A stretch of 40,867 nt of DNA, from NCBI GenBank assembly GCA_937936035.1, contig CALGXJ010000085.1, forward strand, positions 1 through 40,867, written 5' to 3'. Below are positions 9,061 to 18,299 of this stretch, piece by piece. Position numbers and translations under genes: made by a program. This DNA comes from Eximiradius proteiniborus (lineage in GTDB: Bacteria > Bacteroidota > Ignavibacteria > Kapaibacteriales > UBA2268). The notes below the pieces were generated by a model. It ran no database searches, was not told where the DNA came from, and worked only from the letters and a program-made list of their open reading frames with translations. Position 1 is the stretch's first letter; each line of letters starts with the position of its first letter.

Positions 9061-12000
9061 ATGCAATTAGCAGCAGGAATTTGCATAGGTGCTTCAAGCG
9101 TTAAATTAGCAATTATCAGCCGAACAAGTTCGGATGGTTTTGCTCTTCAAAGTTGGGAAGTACAACCGCACAATGGAACTCCACAGGAAATAATCAAAGA
9201 CTTTTACCAAAAGTATAATCTAAACAAAATTCCGGCTGCCTTCACTGGCAGAAAGTTCAGGTCAATTATCAAAGCAAAAAATATTTCAGAACCCGAAGCA
9301 ACAGAATTAGCTTATAGCAAAGTATATGGTGCAGGCAGATTCGATGCAATTGCGTCGCTTGGCAGCGAAACTTTCCTTGTTTACACTCTCGACCGTTACG
9401 GTAAAATATCGGGTGTCATTACAAAAAACCAGTGTGCTTCCGGTACTGGTGAATTTTTCCTGCAACAAATAAAGCGAATGAACCTTTCGCTCGACGAGAT
9501 TAATGAAATTACTGAAGAGGCCAAACCTTTCAGAGTATCTGGACGTTGTTCGGTCTTCTGCAAGTCTGATTGCACTCACGCACTAAACAAAGGTGTGCCA
9601 AAGGCGGAGGTTGCCGCAGGCCTTTCGCAAATGATAGCAGAAAAAGCTCAGGAATTGTTCGAAAAGCAAAAAATAGAACGAGTGTTGCTGCTGGGTGGAG
9701 TTACACGCAATAGTGCTGTAATGAAATTTTTGCAGGCTAAATATCCAAACGCAGAAGTATCAGAGTATTCAGATGTTTTCGAAGCTTTGGGTGCTGCCCT
9801 ATATGCTTCCGAAAACGAACTCGAACCAATTGCTGATTGCGAGCAAATTTTCAAGCACAAAGAAAGCTCGTTTGCGTTTCTGGCACCACTCCAAAAGTAT
9901 GCAGATAAAGTTCTATTCGAGCAAATTGCTGTTCGCAAAGCAATGGATGGAGAGCGTTGTATCATAGGGCTGGATGTAGGTTCTACCACCACAAAAGCTG
10001 TTGCAATAAGTGCCGAAAATAAGCAAGTTCTTGCAAAATCTTATCTTTATACATACGGCAATCCAATTGAAGCTGCCAAAAATTGCTACCGCGAGCTTCG
10101 GCAACAGCTGCCTGATAAAATTGAAATTATCGGAATTGGGACAACCGGCTCTGGACGTCATATTGCCGCTTTGCACGCAGAAACCGAATCTGTAATTAAC
10201 GAGATAACTGCACACTCCACAGCTGCCGTTCATTTCGACAAAGATGTGGACACAATTTTCGAAATTGGCGGTCAAGATGCAAAATACACCTACATTGTAA
10301 ATCGTGTTCCTGCAGACTATGCTATGAACGAAGCATGTTCGGCAGGCACCGGGTCGTTTCTGGAAGAAGCTGCAAACGAGAGTTTAAAAGTAGCTCTGCA
10401 CGAGATAGAGCAGCTTGCAATGAAAGCAGACAACCCACCAAATTTTAGCGACCAATGCGCCGCTTTCATCGGTTCAGACATCAAAACTGCTCAGCAAGAG
10501 GGAATTTCACGCGAAAATATTGTAGCAGGGCTTGTTTATTCCGTTTGTATGAATTACGCAAATCGTGTGAAAGGAAATCGTCCAGTTGGAAACAAGATTT
10601 TTATGCAAGGTGGTGTTTGCTATAATCGCGCCGTGCCAATTGCTATGGCAGCTATCACAGGCAAAGAAATTATTGTACCACCAGAACCAGGTCTGATGGG
10701 AGCTTACGGAGTTGCTCTCGACGTCCTGAATAAAATAAATCTTGGCATCTGCACAGAAAAAAAATTCGACCTCGACGTTCTAATCAATCGTGAAGTAATA
10801 TACAAAAAGCCATTCATTTGCCGCGGCGGAAAAGAAAAATGCGATCTTAAATGCTCAATAAACATGATACAAATCGAGGATCGCACCTATCCATTTGGCG
10901 GTGCTTGCGATAAATATTACTCAATCAACCTTAAACGCGATACAAACATTAGCAGATACGATTATGTTTCTTTGCGAAATCATTTGTTTTTCGAAAAGTA
11001 TGCGCCAGCGAGCGATTTGCCATCGGATGCAAAAACAATTGGAATTAACAATTCGTTTTTGACGCATTCGCTTTATCCTCTGTTTTACAACTTTTTCACT
11101 CAGTTAGGCTTTCGGGTTGTAATTCCTGAAAATCCCGATAAAAAAGGGTTCGAGCGGGAAATTTCATCCTTCTGCTTTCCTGCACAGCTTTCGCTTGGTT
11201 TGATGGAAGAACTGTTAAATCTCAAGCCCGACTATGTTTTCCTTCCAGCTGTTTTCGAAATAAATGCAGGAGACCGAAAGCCGCAGAGACTTGATTTCAA
11301 CTGTACCTGCGTATTTGTAAGTGGCGAGGCGTTTTATTTGCGGCAGGCTTTCAAAGATAGATTGCAAAATATTCCACTTCTGACTGAAAACTTCAATTTT
11401 GCTAACGGATTTGAAAGAGAATTCGATAAATTTTTCAATATTGCTGTAAAAATTGGGATTCCGGGCAAGGAAAAAGTTCGTTCAGCTCTCGAATACGCAA
11501 TAGAAATGCAGCAGCGATGTCAGCAGGAAGCGTTTGAATTCGGGCGCAAAGCTCTAAAAGAAATAGATCAATCACCTGACAAATTCGGAGTTGTGCTTGT
11601 TGGCCGCCATTACAATGCATTGCCGGATTTTGCAAATAAAGGAATACCGCAGAAATATGCATCACGCGGGATTTACGTACTGCCGTTCGATTTGTTTGAC
11701 TGCTCCGAAGAAACAATCGACGACAATATGTTCTGGGAAGCAGGCAAAAGAATCTTGCGAGTTGGCAAATTCATCAAAAAACATAAACAACTATTTGCAA
11801 CTTATATCACTAATTTTTCTTGTGGTCCCGATTCGATGATTATAAGTTCGTTTCGGAACATAATGAAGGACAAGCCATCGCTAACACTCGAATTAGACAG
11901 CCATTCAGCCGACGCCGGTATCAACACGCGTATAGATGCTTCCATTGATATTATCAACAACTATTTGAGAATAAATAAAAGTTTACAGCCCAGGCAAGTC

Positions 12001-13407
12001 AATTTAGCACGAATTGAATTTGCCGAACCAGTGGCACGTTTTGTCAGGTCTTCGGGTGAAATTGTGCCGCTGAACGATCCAAGCGTGGAAATACTCATAC
12101 CGTCGATGGGCGAGCTTTCGGCAAAATTCTTTGCTGCTGCTCTGCGATCGTTAGGTTTCCGTGCAAAAGCATTGGAAGTGCCAACACCTGAAGTATTGAA
12201 ACTTGGCAGGGCAAATTGCACAGGCAAAGAGTGTTTGCCGCTAATCATAATGGTTGGTTTGCTAATAGACTATATCGAAAACCACTGGGACCATCGCACA
12301 AATCTTGCCTATTTCACTGTGCAAGGAGCAGGCAACTGCCGGCTTGGGCAATATCCGGTGTTCATACGTCAGTTGCTTGAACGGCGCGGCATCGAGAATG
12401 TAGCTCAGATGGTGTTGATGAACGAAGATGGTTTTGCCGGACTTGGCGAAAATTTTGCACTACGGGGAATTCAGGCAATTTTGGCGGCTGATGTTATCGA
12501 GGACATTAGAAATGCAATTCTGGCTAATGCAGAAAACCCCGACAGAGGAATTGAAATTTTTGAGAACGAGTTCGATAATCTAATTCATCATTTTGAACAG
12601 AACCCAGAGCAGATTTACAGTCATCTGGAAAATTTCGCTTATGCCTTGAAGAGCAAAATTCCAGCAAGAATACCTATTGAAAAATCCAGTTATATTGCGT
12701 TTGTCGGGGAAATATACGTCAGACGCGACCATTTTGCTCACAAGTGGTTGAACGAGTATTTCGCGAAACGTGGATTTGTTTTGCTTCCTGCCCATATTTC
12801 CGAATGGATATTTTACGTTGATTATCTGCTGCAAATAGATTTGCTCGAAAGCGAGAAATCGCTCCGCAAGAAGTTTGAGCGTCAAATACGTAATTTCTTT
12901 ATGCGCGACGCGGAAAGAAAAATCAAGAAAGCCCTCGAAAAAAGCGGCTACTATAAGTTTCATCGCACCGAAATCGAACCGATTTTGAAGCACAGCCGGC
13001 ATCTGCTGCCATACGAATTCAAAGGTGAACCCGGTTTAACTCTCGGCATTGCTCTCAAAGACGGACTGGGGAAATACTGTGGTATCATTAATTTCGGACC
13101 ATTCACCTGTATGCCCACCCGGTTTACTGAAGCAGTAGGATTACCTGAAATGAACATCAAAGGAAAATTGCGGGCAAAAACAGAATGCAATCAGGATGTT
13201 TCATTTACAGATACCTTTGATGGAATTGAGAATATACCATTTTTGACAATAGAAACAGACGGAAATGTGTATTCGCAAATAATCGAGGCACGGCTCGAAA
13301 CATTTGCACTTGCCGCAGAGAGAGTTGCCCAGGCACGCGAGCGTCGCACAAACGGAGTCCAGAATTTAAGTTTCCGGCAACGAGTTAGCAAATTTTTCGG
13401 TGATTAG
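9061..13407 (+). CDS. Giant fused acyl-CoA dehydratase activase (BcrAD/BadFG-type ATPase x2) plus 2-hydroxyacyl-CoA dehydratase-like region
   Basis: Two ASKHA modules (GICIGASSVKLAII...NQCASGTGEFF and IGLDVGSTTTKAVAIS...EACSAGTGSFLEEAA), Cys-rich linker CRGGKEKCDLKCSINMIQ...FGGACDKY, HgdB-like C-terminal half. Confidence 0.88.
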   Translation: MQLAAGICIGASSVKLAIISRTSSDGFALQSWEVQPHNGTPQEIIKDFYQKYNLNKIPAAFTGRKFRSIIKAKNISEPEATELAYSKVYGAGRFDAIASLGSETFLVYTLDRYGKISGVITKNQCASGTGEFFLQQIKRMNLSLDEINEITEEAKPFRVSGRCSVFCKSDCTHALNKGVPKAEVAAGLSQMIAEKAQELFEKQKIERVLLLGGVTRNSAVMKFLQAKYPNAEVSEYSDVFEALGAALYASENELEPIADCEQIFKHKESSFAFLAPLQKYADKVLFEQIAVRKAMDGERCIIGLDVGSTTTKAVAISAENKQVLAKSYLYTYGNPIEAAKNCYRELRQQLPDKIEIIGIGTTGSGRHIAALHAETESVINEITAHSTAAVHFDKDVDTIFEIGGQDAKYTYIVNRVPADYAMNEACSAGTGSFLEEAANESLKVALHEIEQLAMKADNPPNFSDQCAAFIGSDIKTAQQEGISRENIVAGLVYSVCMNYANRVKGNRPVGNKIFMQGGVCYNRAVPIAMAAITGKEIIVPPEPGLMGAYGVALDVLNKINLGICTEKKFDLDVLINREVIYKKPFICRGGKEKCDLKCSINMIQIEDRTYPFGGACDKYYSINLKRDTNISRYDYVSLRNHLFFEKYAPASDLPSDAKTIGINNSFLTHSLYPLFYNFFTQLGFRVVIPENPDKKGFEREISSFCFPAQLSLGLMEELLNLKPDYVFLPAVFEINAGDRKPQRLDFNCTCVFVSGEAFYLRQAFKDRLQNIPLLTENFNFANGFEREFDKFFNIAVKIGIPGKEKVRSALEYAIEMQQRCQQEAFEFGRKALKEIDQSPDKFGVVLVGRHYNALPDFANKGIPQKYASRGIYVLPFDLFDCSEETIDDNMFWEAGKRILRVGKFIKKHKQLFATYITNFSCGPDSMIISSFRNIMKDKPSLTLELDSHSADAGINTRIDASIDIINNYLRINKSLQPRQVNLARIEFAEPVARFVRSSGEIVPLNDPSVEILIPSMGELSAKFFAAALRSLGFRAKALEVPTPEVLKLGRANCTGKECLPLIIMVGLLIDYIENHWDHRTNLAYFTVQGAGNCRLGQYPVFIRQLLERRGIENVAQMVLMNEDGFAGLGENFALRGIQAILAADVIEDIRNAILANAENPDRGIEIFENEFDNLIHHFEQNPEQIYSHLENFAYALKSKIPARIPIEKSSYIAFVGEIYVRRDHFAHKWLNEYFAKRGFVLLPAHISEWIFYVDYLLQIDLLESEKSLRKKFERQIRNFFMRDAERKIKKALEKSGYYKFHRTEIEPILKHSRHLLPYEFKGEPGLTLGIALKDGLGKYCGIINFGPFTCMPTRFTEAVGLPEMNIKGKLRAKTECNQDVSFTDTFDGIENIPFLTIETDGNVYSQIIEARLETFALAAERVAQARERRTNGVQNLSFRQRVSKFFGD

Positions 13408-14400
13408 TTGATGCACATATTCCGGCTTAATTAATTTCATACAGTTGTGATGCCCAAGCGGACAGCGTCGGCTGCCGTGCTTGCTGCAAGGGCGACATTC
13501 AAGATGTACTTCGAGAATTTTGTCGTTCTGACGATAAGGAAAGCAACCAAACTGCCGTACAGTTGGACCAAAGAAGGCGAAAACGTCTGTTCCAACAGCA
13601 TTAGCAATATGAAGCGGGCTACTATCGTTGCAAATAAGCAAATCCATTTCGGCAACCAGTGCCGCTGATTCAAGTAAATTTAACTTGCCTGCAAAATTAT
13701 AAGCGTTTTGATTTTGTGATTGTAAAATAATTTTTTCGCATAGCTCGGTTTCTTGCTTGCTCCCTATGAAAAAAACATCAAAATTATCGGGAAAAAGCAA
13801 TTTTGTTAGCTCCGCATAATATCCTGATGGCCATTTTTTAGTTTCCCACACAGAGCCTGGTGCAATTGCGATTTTTCTATTGTTATTATTACTATACTTT
13901 TGAATAATTTCTCTTGCTTTTAATACTTCCGATTCGGAAAGGAAAATTTCTGTACTATCAGAAAAGTTATTTTTGCTAAGCGGACCGAGCAGTTTTAATA
14001 CACGCAAACGGTTGTGCAATCCTTTTGGTAGTAACATTTTATCTGTTGCAAATGGCAGGCGTCTGTAACCAATGCGGCGAGCAATACCGGAAAGCAGAAG
14101 AATAAAGGCACTTGTATATGAACTCTGCACAGAAATTCCGATGTCATATTTTTCTTTGCGTAATTGATGAATGATACGAAAGAAGGAATAAATTTTTCTG
14201 GTTAATCCGTTTTTTTTGTCGAAAGTGCGGATATTATCTATATAAGGATTGTATTTAAGAATTATCGAGGATTGAGGAATTACAAGCGTATCGATTTGAG
14301 CTTTTGGGAATATTTCACGCAAAGCGCGAAAAATCGGTGTCGTCATTATTAGATCGCCGATGAAAGCTGTTTGAATAACCAGAATTTTCATATTACTCAT
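13366..14400 (-). CDS. Glycosyltransferase family 9 (lipopolysaccharide heptosyltransferase-like)
   Basis: MKILVIQTAFIGDLIMTTPIFRALREIFPKAQIDTLV; IAPGSVWETKKWPSGYYAEL; LLICNDSSPLHIANAVGTDVFAFFGPT; CRPCSKHGSRRCPLGHHNCM. Confidence 0.9.
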   Translation of the reverse strand: MSNMKILVIQTAFIGDLIMTTPIFRALREIFPKAQIDTLVIPQSSIILKYNPYIDNIRTFDKKNGLTRKIYSFFRIIHQLRKEKYDIGISVQSSYTSAFILLLSGIARRIGYRRLPFATDKMLLPKGLHNRLRVLKLLGPLSKNNFSDSTEIFLSESEVLKAREIIQKYSNNNNRKIAIAPGSVWETKKWPSGYYAELTKLLFPDNFDVFFIGSKQETELCEKIILQSQNQNAYNFAGKLNLLESAALVAEMDLLICNDSSPLHIANAVGTDVFAFFGPTVRQFGCFPYRQNDKILEVHLECRPCSKHGSRRCPLGHHNCMKLIKPEYVHQLITEKFANSLPET

Positions 14401-15469
14401 TTAAAATTTCGTAATAAAGATTAATATTCGCTTCGACAGTCTTATTAATGTCGAAATCTTTTACAAGATCAAGCGAATAAGCACCAAATTGGTAACGTAG
14501 GTCGGCACTTTCTGCGAGCAAGCGGAAACGCTCGGCAAGTTCATTAGGATTGTTGGGGTGCACAAGAAAGCCATTTTTACCATCACGCACAGCTTCTGGA
14601 ATACCACCAACAGCAGTTGCAACAACCGGCAAACCCACAGACATTGCATCGAGCAGAGAAGTGCCGAGACCTTCTTTTTTCGAAACGAGAGTAAAAATAT
14701 CGAAAGCTTTTAGATAATCGCCAATGTTTGTTTGATACCCTTCGAAATGAAAATTATTCAGGGAACGTTTTGCTGCAAGATTTTTCGTTTGTTCAAAAAG
14801 TTCGCCATTGCCAACGGCAACAAATGCAACAGGTTCATTTTTAAGCAAAGTAGCTGCTTCGAGCAAAAGTGGATAATTTTTGTGTCGGGCAAAAGCAGCA
14901 ACAGTGCCAATTATTATTTTGTCCGGAAACTTTTTGCGAATAGCCGAACCGTCTGAATTAGAAAATTTACTTAAATTAATACCGCTTCGGATAGTAACAA
15001 GGCGATTTTCCGGGAAGCCGCAACCAAGAAGGACATTGCGAATAGCATCGGAAATACATATTATTTTAGCAACCCGCTTATTGAGATATTTCCAGCGGTT
15101 GAAAACAGTTTGTTTCACGGGAAAATCCACACGACGAGAAGCGACAATTTTCACATCTGAATTGAAAAAAGTTGAAAGAACAGCGATGCTCAGACTATGC
15201 GAGCAGTGGCAGTGCAGAATATTGTAATCATTCTCCTTTGCAATTCGAGCTATTTTACGAGCTGAAAATGCATCAAATTCGCTACGCAGTGGAAGTTCGT
15301 AGAGCGGATATCCTAAATTATTCAATTTTTCTGAAAAAGCAGAAGCAGACGCAACGCATATATTCGTTGAAAAGCCTTTTTTTAGCATTGCTTCGTAGAG
15401 GTAAAGGGCTTGCTGCTGACCGCCGCGCCAGGTGCGTCCGGTGTCGATATGTAGCACTTGAGGTGTCAT
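14393..15469 (-). CDS. Glycosyltransferase family 4
   Basis: HIDTGRTWRGGQQQALYL, IIGTVAAFARHKNYPLLLEAA, E-x7-E-type SKKEGLGTSLLDAMSVGLPVVATAVGGIPEAVRDGKNG. Confidence 0.92.
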   Translation of the reverse strand: MTPQVLHIDTGRTWRGGQQQALYLYEAMLKKGFSTNICVASASAFSEKLNNLGYPLYELPLRSEFDAFSARKIARIAKENDYNILHCHCSHSLSIAVLSTFFNSDVKIVASRRVDFPVKQTVFNRWKYLNKRVAKIICISDAIRNVLLGCGFPENRLVTIRSGINLSKFSNSDGSAIRKKFPDKIIIGTVAAFARHKNYPLLLEAATLLKNEPVAFVAVGNGELFEQTKNLAAKRSLNNFHFEGYQTNIGDYLKAFDIFTLVSKKEGLGTSLLDAMSVGLPVVATAVGGIPEAVRDGKNGFLVHPNNPNELAERFRLLAESADLRYQFGAYSLDLVKDFDINKTVEANINLYYEILNE

Positions 15470-16206
15470 TTGCTTTGCTTTTCGATAATTTTTAAATATT
15501 TGAGAGCGACTCCGAAAGCAGAGATAAAGGAAAGAACAAGCCCCTTGTATCCATCCAAAAATCCCCTGTCGAGAAAATACATTTTACAGAATTTAGCAAA
15601 AAAGCTCAGGAATGGCTTGCAAATACTGTATTTTTTCGCTATGCTTTGGTTTGCGGCAATATCAGTGTAGAAATCTATTTTTTGCAAATGAGATTTTATC
15701 GTGGGATAAGTGTAATGATAGATTGGTTCGTAGATTGTTCCGATTGGACAATTTCCGACAACGCTTTCGTGAAGTGGCTTATCGTTGAAATTAGCTTGTT
15801 TGCGATTGAATAGACGCTTTGGAAAGTCGCGCTGCCAACCGCAATGTTTTATCATTTTGCCCAAGTAGAAAGAATTACGCTTAATTCGGTAGAGAAAGAA
15901 CTCCGGATTTTCCAAAATTTGCTGAATACGATATCGTAGTTCGTCTGATACAACTTCATCTGCATCAATTGAAAGAATCCAGTCGTTTGTGGCAAGCTCT
16001 GCAGCTCGGCGTTTGGCAAGTCCGAAACCTTCCCATCTGTCAAGACGGAAAACTTTTGCACCGAGAGATTGAGAAATTTCGCAGGTGCGGTCGGTCGAGC
16101 CAGTATCGAGCAGAATTATTTCATCGGCGAATTTGAGTGAACTCATACATCGAGAAATATTATTCTCTTCGTTCTTTGCAATTATAACAGCAGAAAGATT
16201 AAGCAT
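15466..16206 (-). CDS. Glycosyltransferase family 2 (LPS-core WaaE/KdtX-like)
   Basis: LSAVIIAKNEENNISRCMSSLKFADEIILLDTGSTDRTCEI...NDWILSIDADEVVSDELR. Confidence 0.9.
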   Translation of the reverse strand: MLNLSAVIIAKNEENNISRCMSSLKFADEIILLDTGSTDRTCEISQSLGAKVFRLDRWEGFGLAKRRAAELATNDWILSIDADEVVSDELRYRIQQILENPEFFLYRIKRNSFYLGKMIKHCGWQRDFPKRLFNRKQANFNDKPLHESVVGNCPIGTIYEPIYHYTYPTIKSHLQKIDFYTDIAANQSIAKKYSICKPFLSFFAKFCKMYFLDRGFLDGYKGLVLSFISAFGVALKYLKIIEKQSK

Positions 16207-16211
16207 AGTTC

Positions 16212-17375
16212 TTAGATCAAACTAATCTTATTTTTATTTGCATCTGCTTTTTGCTGAACAATTTCGTAGTGCAAGTCTGCTATTTTGCGAGCAAGACTCC
16301 CCCAAGATGCAATAGATTTATACGCTTGAATATTTTTACGATATTTTTCGAGCAAGTTTTGTTGGAACGCAGCTTTGATAGCCTCGGCTAAAAGCAAAGC
16401 ATCAGGTTTTGCAACGAGATAGCCTGTATCGTTCGGTTCTATTGCTTCGCGTAAGCTACCGACATTTGTTGCGATAACAGGTAAATCAAAATGGTAAGCA
16501 ATAGAAACAATTCCACTTTGTGTAGCTGAGCGATAAGGTAGCACGCACACATCAGCTGCCGAGAAACAAAGCGGGACTTCACTATCAGAAATGTAGCGAA
16601 CGTGTTTTGTGATACGATTTTCCACTCCGTGCAGCTTTATGAGCCGTTCGTATTTATCGAAGTTGCCATAGGGTTCCCCAGCTATGAGCAGATGGTAATC
16701 TTCGGGCAAATACTTCAACGCTTCGATAAGTATATCGAGCCCTTTGTAGTCGCGAATAAAACCGAAAAATAGCAAAATCTTTTTGTCGAAAGGCAGAAAG
16801 AGCTTGTCCTGTGCAATTTTCTGAGGGACTATTTCCCCGAAGTGGTGGTAAAGGGGGTGAATGTGTTCGATATATTTTGCGTCGGGCTTGAATTCTAAAA
16901 GGTCGTTTTTTACAGTATCGCTCATTACAACGAAAGCATCGTTGTATTTAAGGAAATATTTTGTCAATTTTATATCACCGGGACGTTTTTCGTGTGGCTT
17001 GACATTGTCGAGAATAGAAATTTTTGTTATTTTTTCAGGCAAATACTTGCACACAGTGCCAAGAGAAGGTGCAAAAAATGGCATCCAATATTTAGTTAGC
17101 AACAAATCAGGTTCGTAGCGTCGTATTTTCTGAGCCGAGCGCAAATAGCTCATTGGATTTATTGTGTCAAGTATACGTTCCGCTATAAGTCTATCGACTT
17201 TATCAGTAGGCAAAACAAATTGAGTTTCACCCGGGAATAAAACTGATGGATACTGCCGTGAAAAAGTATAAGCTTTGACTTCTGCAAATTTTTCAAATGC
17301 TCTGAAAAGTGCAGCATTGAACTGGGCAATACCACCACGAAAAGGATAAAATGTCGAAAGATATGCTATTTTCAT
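16212..17375 (-). CDS. Glycosyltransferase family 4
   Basis: MKIAYLSTFYPFRGGIAQFNAALFRAF, ILLFFGFIRDYKGLDILIEAL, ATQSGIVSIAYHFDLPVIATNVGSLREAIEPNDTGYLV. Confidence 0.92.
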   Translation of the reverse strand: MKIAYLSTFYPFRGGIAQFNAALFRAFEKFAEVKAYTFSRQYPSVLFPGETQFVLPTDKVDRLIAERILDTINPMSYLRSAQKIRRYEPDLLLTKYWMPFFAPSLGTVCKYLPEKITKISILDNVKPHEKRPGDIKLTKYFLKYNDAFVVMSDTVKNDLLEFKPDAKYIEHIHPLYHHFGEIVPQKIAQDKLFLPFDKKILLFFGFIRDYKGLDILIEALKYLPEDYHLLIAGEPYGNFDKYERLIKLHGVENRITKHVRYISDSEVPLCFSAADVCVLPYRSATQSGIVSIAYHFDLPVIATNVGSLREAIEPNDTGYLVAKPDALLLAEAIKAAFQQNLLEKYRKNIQAYKSIASWGSLARKIADLHYEIVQQKADANKNKISLI

Positions 17376-17456
17376 ATAAAAGCAATTAATTATTATAAAT
17401 TTCGTTTTTCGATATTTAAATTTAACTAATTTATTAAAAATATCCGATTAAAAATA

Positions 17457-18266
17457 ATGGCAGACGAAATTATCACACAAGCTGAGCGAAGCGGTCTTGG
17501 GAAGGCTGATTTTTACTATTGGCGGTATCAATATGAATTAGGCAGGGATATTATTGTGCCATTTTTTCAAAACAACATCTGCGAAATAAAGGATAAGAAA
17601 ATTGCCGAGATTGGCTCTGCCGAGGGAGGTGTGCTTCATTCATTTGTCCGGGCAGGCGCCTGCTATGGTTTGGGCACTGATATTGCTAAAAATAGATTGG
17701 AAAGCGGAAGAAAAGTATCTGCGGCAACGCAATTAAATGTAGAATTCACCTCTCATAATATTCTTACCGATGAAATTCCTCAGAAGTGGCAAAACTACTT
17801 CGATATAGTTATATTAAGGGATGTTATTGAACATTTGCCCGAACCGGATCTCGCGATTCTTAAAATACGGGAACTACTGAGTGATGAAGGATTTCTCTAC
17901 GTTACATTTCCGCCCTACCGTTCGCCTTATGGTGGACACCAACATACGCTTGCCGGCAATTTCCTTACGAAATTGCCGTATATTCATTTATTCCCGGACT
18001 TTATTTTCCGAAAAATGATAAGTTCCGGAAGGCAAATCGACCAGGAGGAAACGTTAAGATTACGCAAAATCAGGCTTTCCTCTAAAAAATTCAAAGAATG
18101 CGTTTATTCTGCTGGCTACAAAATAGCTAAGGAAGACTATTTTTTGTTGCGTCCAGTATTCAAAAAGAAGTTCGGATTGCCGACCTTGAAAATCGGACCA
18201 ATTGGTAAGATACCGTTTTTGGGTGATTTTCTGTCGCTTGAATGTATGTATGTTTTGAAGAAATAG
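17457..18266 (+). CDS. Class I SAM-dependent methyltransferase
   Basis: VAEIGSAEGG-like motif I (KIAEIGSAEGGVLHSFV), FDIVILRDVIEHLPEPDLAI, Methyltransf_11/23-type arrangement. Confidence 0.85.
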   Translation: MADEIITQAERSGLGKADFYYWRYQYELGRDIIVPFFQNNICEIKDKKIAEIGSAEGGVLHSFVRAGACYGLGTDIAKNRLESGRKVSAATQLNVEFTSHNILTDEIPQKWQNYFDIVILRDVIEHLPEPDLAILKIRELLSDEGFLYVTFPPYRSPYGGHQHTLAGNFLTKLPYIHLFPDFIFRKMISSGRQIDQEETLRLRKIRLSSKKFKECVYSAGYKIAKEDYFLLRPVFKKKFGLPTLKIGPIGKIPFLGDFLSLECMYVLKK

Positions 18267-18299
18267 ATTTGGTATAAATTTTGTCATAATTATCGATAA

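Noticed and set aside
12580-13002. 140-aa minus-strand ORF inside the giant activase gene, and similar antisense ORFs across the window (e.g. 9913-10275, 5724-6113, 32117-32512, 24825-25220)
   Set aside because: Lie opposite strongly supported coding sequence, show no family motifs, and have composition typical of shadow ORFs.
13366-17375. Glycosyltransferase block as a horizontally acquired capsule island
   Set aside because: No flanking transposase, integrase or repeats and no obvious composition shift by eye; looks like ordinary LPS/core-glycan biosynthesis.
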